Below are positions 6,783 through 8,866 of a stretch of DNA of 8,866 nt, piece after piece (the first letter of the stretch is position 1; each line of letters starts with the position of its first letter). Location: NCBI GenBank assembly GCA_018702715.1, contig JABIYQ010000471.1:1-8866 (forward strand), read 5' to 3'. Made by a program: the position numbers and the translations under genes. This DNA is from Desulfobacula sp. GTDB taxonomy: Bacteria > Desulfobacterota > Desulfobacteria > Desulfobacterales > Desulfobacteraceae. The notes beneath the pieces were generated by a model, which did not search any database, was not told where the DNA came from, and saw nothing but the letters and a program-made list of their open reading frames with translations.

Positions 6783-8090
6783 CTATAGCTTGTCTGGAAA
6801 ACGAATTTTCCCTACAGGCTCTGTCATTTTGAATTGCCCTTTTTGAATCTGACGTTTAAGGTCCTGGGCAGCCTTGATTGCCGTAACTCTGTCAGATTGT
6901 CTCAAAGTGATCGGCACTTTATGATCGACACCTTCAAGTTCTACATTGCCAAGATCTGCAAAAAAAGTACCTCCCGGGCATCTGGAGACACAAAGACCAC
7001 AATTGAAACACTTGACCCTGTCAAATTGCTGACCTTTTTTTGGATCCCATTTAACAGCTTTGACAGGACAGATCTCTTCAACACGGCAGACATCACAATG
7101 CAGGCAATTTTTCCGGTTAAATTCAATGGTTCGATTGGTTTTATTCCATACATCCCCATAGGTAATCTCAAAAATTGGTTTGCGACTTCGCACATCAACC
7201 ACCTTCAAAGGAATCTGTGCGTCGGTTTTCAAAATATGGGTTAACATATCTTTGTCCAAAACAGGAATTGCCACAGCCCAGGTCATGATGATGTCCGGTC
7301 CATGCCCGGTAGTGAATCCTCCTAAAAATTGTGGATCCATCCCGTGCATATCGGCAATCCCTTCCAGATTGGGTTTTTCAGCACTGCTGCGAGTGCCTGG
7401 ACCTGTTACAAAGCCCTGGGCACCATTGATCAAAACCTTGGTGCCAATACCTATGGTTTTTAGTTCAGGATCATTCTCAAGCGGGTTTAATTCACCACAG
7501 CCGCAGAACGTCATTTCTTCGTAATTGCCGTTCATCATGTCTGAATGAAATATTGTAGACACAGCAGCTTCACCCGGGTTGACAAATGCCAGATAATTTT
7601 TAAACGCATTTCTTGAGGCATGAATCATTGCATGGGGAATTTTTTTAAGGGTTGTGAAAGAAGTTAATCTTTGTCCATCATCAGTCTCAATTTCCACCAA
7701 AACCTGCTTGCCCTTTACAAGATCCCTGAAAAGATCTCCTGCTCCATACCCTGGGTTAATTTTACTATCTTGGGTGCCCAGAACAATCAGATCCAGGATA
7801 CCAATTCTTTCATTTGGACAGGGTCCAACCTGTGCCGGAACAGTATTTATCCATACCTTTACAGCTTTTGTAAATGTATCCGGTTCAGCCACCTTAAAAG
7901 AAAGTACAGCATATGTGCCGCTCATCAGGGCACTTGTGGCCGTGGTAACCACATCTATATCATGCATCTCAAAGGTTTCGCCATCCCTCACCCGATCGCA
8001 AATTTCCTGGGCTGTTAAGATAACCACCTCTCCTTTGTCTATTTTTTCCTGAATTTTTGAAAATCTTCTATGGGATGTTGATTCTTCCAT
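6783..8090 (-). CDS. DUF39 (COG1900) homocysteine-biosynthesis protein with C-terminal 2[4Fe-4S] ferredoxin
   Basis: The 435-residue protein has an N-terminal DUF39 domain (about 10-310). It shows HDIDVVTTATSALMSGTY at 43-60, GPCPNERIG at 89-97 and an FCGCGELNP loop at 195-203, so C91, C196 and C198 are candidate persulfide-carrying cysteines. A ferredoxin domain follows at about 322-375, with C329-x2-C332-x2-C335-x5-C341 and C361-x2-C364-x2-C367-x3-C371. Methanogen relatives turn aspartate semialdehyde and sulfide into homocysteine, needing a separate ferredoxin-NIL protein for reduction; here the ferredoxin is fused on. The same cytoplasmic role, feeding methionine synthesis, is inferred. 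I start at ATG 8090 rather than the in-frame GTG at 8096, because AAGTG precedes the ATG at useful spacing, though neither site is strong. The gene is convergent with the response regulator, with a hairpin in the gap. Confidence 0.88.
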   Translation of the reverse strand: MEESTSHRRFSKIQEKIDKGEVVILTAQEICDRVRDGETFEMHDIDVVTTATSALMSGTYAVLSFKVAEPDTFTKAVKVWINTVPAQVGPCPNERIGILDLIVLGTQDSKINPGYGAGDLFRDLVKGKQVLVEIETDDGQRLTSFTTLKKIPHAMIHASRNAFKNYLAFVNPGEAAVSTIFHSDMMNGNYEEMTFCGCGELNPLENDPELKTIGIGTKVLINGAQGFVTGPGTRSSAEKPNLEGIADMHGMDPQFLGGFTTGHGPDIIMTWAVAIPVLDKDMLTHILKTDAQIPLKVVDVRSRKPIFEITYGDVWNKTNRTIEFNRKNCLHCDVCRVEEICPVKAVKWDPKKGQQFDRVKCFNCGLCVSRCPGGTFFADLGNVELEGVDHKVPITLRQSDRVTAIKAAQDLKRQIQKGQFKMTEPVGKIRFPDKL

Positions 8091-8123
8091 TATCACTTAA
8101 TACCAAAATTAAAAAGGTTCATG

Positions 8124-8157
8124 TTCTGATCATACTGTGATTCTGATCATACTGTGG
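8124..8157. repeat. 17-bp direct repeat upstream of the DUF39 gene, operator candidate
   Basis: TTCTGATCATACTGTGA at 8124-8140 is repeated head to tail at 8141-8157, 16 of 17 identical. Each copy contains the palindrome TGATCA, and on the gene's strand each contains a -10-like TATGAT. The pair lies about 34-67 bp upstream of the DUF39 start, where a regulator or the promoter itself would be expected. Whether it binds a methionine or homocysteine regulator is unknown. Confidence 0.55.
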
Positions 8158-8228
8158 TTCAATTATTTTAAATATCAATTGCTCTATCACATCCCACCTT
8201 ATAAAGGCAAGGCGGGTATTGACCCCTG

Positions 8229-8402
8229 ATCCACCATCAAGGTAGCATCTGCTGCGTTGACTGCGGTCGTTCCTCCCTGCGGAGTATAACTTATACGCCT
8301 CACTCGTCACTCCTTGTCGCCTTGCATATAGCACCTTGCTGATGGCCAGGGATAGTGCACAACCCCGTGGCCCAGCCAGCAAATAAAAATTTGATGGTGG
8401 AT
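8229..8402. mobile_element. 174-bp palindromic element, second member of the repeat family
   Basis: The ends are a perfect 12-bp inverted repeat, ATCCACCATCAA at 8229-8240 and its complement at 8391-8402. Inside is an imperfect palindrome with arms CATCTGCTGCGTTG (8246-8259) and CGCCTTGCATATAG (8318-8331), centred on GTATAA-C-TTATAC (8284-8296). A hairpin-forming GGCCA...TGGCC lies in the right part (about 8344-8371). The arm-to-arm distance (86 bp) and total length nearly equal those of the element at 3635-3807, though the end sequences differ. There is no coding gene in it; the open frame across it follows from the repeat. It separates the CCG-protein gene from the DUF39 gene and may fold in RNA and affect read-through. 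Confidence 0.6.
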
Positions 8403-8428
8403 TTGGGTGACCGTGTCAGGCTATTTTG

Positions 8429-8866
8429 TTAGTCATTTTTTTCCGCAGTTTTTTCCTTTTCGGCTTTCTTCTCTGCGTCTTTTTTTTCTTTTTCCAGTTT
8501 TTTTAATGCCTTGGCTTCTTCTTTTTGGCGTTTTTTCTCTTCCGCCTCTTTGGCTGCCTTTTCAAAGACATCATACCCCAGAATAGATTCTGCAATAAAT
8601 TCTGAAAGATCTTTCATAACAATATCAGAATCCAGCGCATTAATTCCCACCTGAAGTCCCTGATAACAAAATGGACAGCAGGAGACCAGGTCTTGTGCTC
8701 CGGTTTGTTCAGCCTCTTTGATCCGCTTTTGGGCCATGCGGCCCTGGATTTCAGGGAACCCTGCCTTTAATCCGCCGCCTGCGCCGCAACACCTTGAATA
8801 TTCCCTGTTTCTGGGCATTTCGACAAGGTTTAGTCCAGGAATGGCTTCCATGATCATCCGAGGTGC
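8429..8866 (-). CDS. CCG-domain (HdrD/GlpC-like) Fe-S protein, C-terminal part, 5' end outside the window
   Basis: The frame is open to the window edge and the first visible residues APRMIMEAIPG are the usual lead-in to the last CCG domain, so the gene begins outside; the ATG at 8857 is internal. In the 145 visible residues the domain shows C26-C27 (SRCCGAGGG) and C64-x2-C67 (SCCPFCYQG), giving CC-x36-C-x2-C, which fits the CCG consensus. This domain holds the Fe-S cluster of heterodisulfide reductase subunits and of related quinone- or ETF-linked oxidoreductases. The partner and substrate cannot be told. Residues about 103-145 form a tail of almost only Lys, Glu and Ala, probably a charged single helix or coiled coil, which is unusual for the family. 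It is co-directional with the DUF39 gene but 338 bp away across a repeat element, so shared transcription is uncertain. Confidence 0.85.
   Translation of the reverse strand, partial: APRMIMEAIPGLNLVEMPRNREYSRCCGAGGGLKAGFPEIQGRMAQKRIKEAEQTGAQDLVSCCPFCYQGLQVGINALDSDIVMKDLSEFIAESILGYDVFEKAAKEAEEKKRQKEEAKALKKLEKEKKDAEKKAEKEKTAEKND

Noticed and set aside
6834..8052. Several plus-strand open frames opposite the DUF39 gene
   Set aside because: They are antisense shadows of a strongly supported coding gene, without domains or ribosome sites.
8094..8096. GTG at 8096 as the start of the DUF39 protein
   Set aside because: It adds only two residues and has no ribosome site at useful spacing; ATG 8090 is preferred, though the evidence is slight.
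8119..8382. 87-codon minus-strand open frame between the DUF39 and CCG genes
   Set aside because: It is made of the second palindromic element and the 17-bp direct repeat. Its composition is atypical for a protein and it has no recognisable domain.

Overview
The window comes from an AT-rich bacterial genome, most likely a sulfate-reducing or related anaerobic Desulfobacterota of the Desulfobacter/Desulfobacula kind. This is inferred from four things: a PAS-PAS-LuxR regulator with the linker and C-terminal signature common in that group, a DUF39 homocysteine-biosynthesis protein fused to a ferredoxin domain, a heterodisulfide-reductase-like CCG protein, and palindromic intergenic repeats of a style familiar from these genomes. 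No rRNA, tRNA or CRISPR array is visible.

Left part (1-2100). The first 29 codons of an acyl-CoA synthetase run leftward off the window edge. A 424-bp intergenic region separates it from a divergent PAS-PAS-LuxR regulator (512-1828), the obvious candidate to control it. A possible 42-residue hydrophobic small ORF with a good ribosome site lies between them. On the opposite strand, just past the regulator, is a start-less coding-like frame resembling a ParB N-terminal motif, probably a decayed gene end.

Middle part (2100-4050). A flavodoxin-plus-2[4Fe-4S] (EFR1-type) gene is interrupted by one in-frame TAA. It converges on a cob(I)alamin adenosyltransferase gene on the minus strand. The 577-bp gap that follows contains a 173-bp terminal-inverted-repeat palindromic element (3635-3807), short tandem duplications and a candidate promoter.

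Two-component operon (4050-6693). A soluble PAS-PAS-GAF-type histidine kinase of the NarX/DegS class overlaps its NarL/LuxR-type response regulator by 20 bp. The first PAS domain has a three-cysteine motif that may bind a metal or sense redox state. The regulated genes are not evident here.

Right part (6739-8866, all minus strand). A terminator-like hairpin follows the DUF39-ferredoxin fusion (6783-8090), which by family should make homocysteine from aspartate semialdehyde and sulfide. Its upstream region carries a 17-bp direct repeat, then a second palindromic element (8229-8402) of nearly the same length and core as the first. The window ends inside the C-terminal part of a CCG-domain Fe-S protein with a long Lys/Glu-rich tail.

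Together the genes suggest anaerobic acyl-CoA, corrinoid and sulfur-amino-acid metabolism under signal-dependent transcriptional control. No clearly new multi-gene system is visible. The most notable items are the two matching palindromic elements, the nonsense-interrupted flavodoxin-ferredoxin gene, the DUF39-ferredoxin fusion with atypical cysteine spacing, and the direct repeat in front of it.
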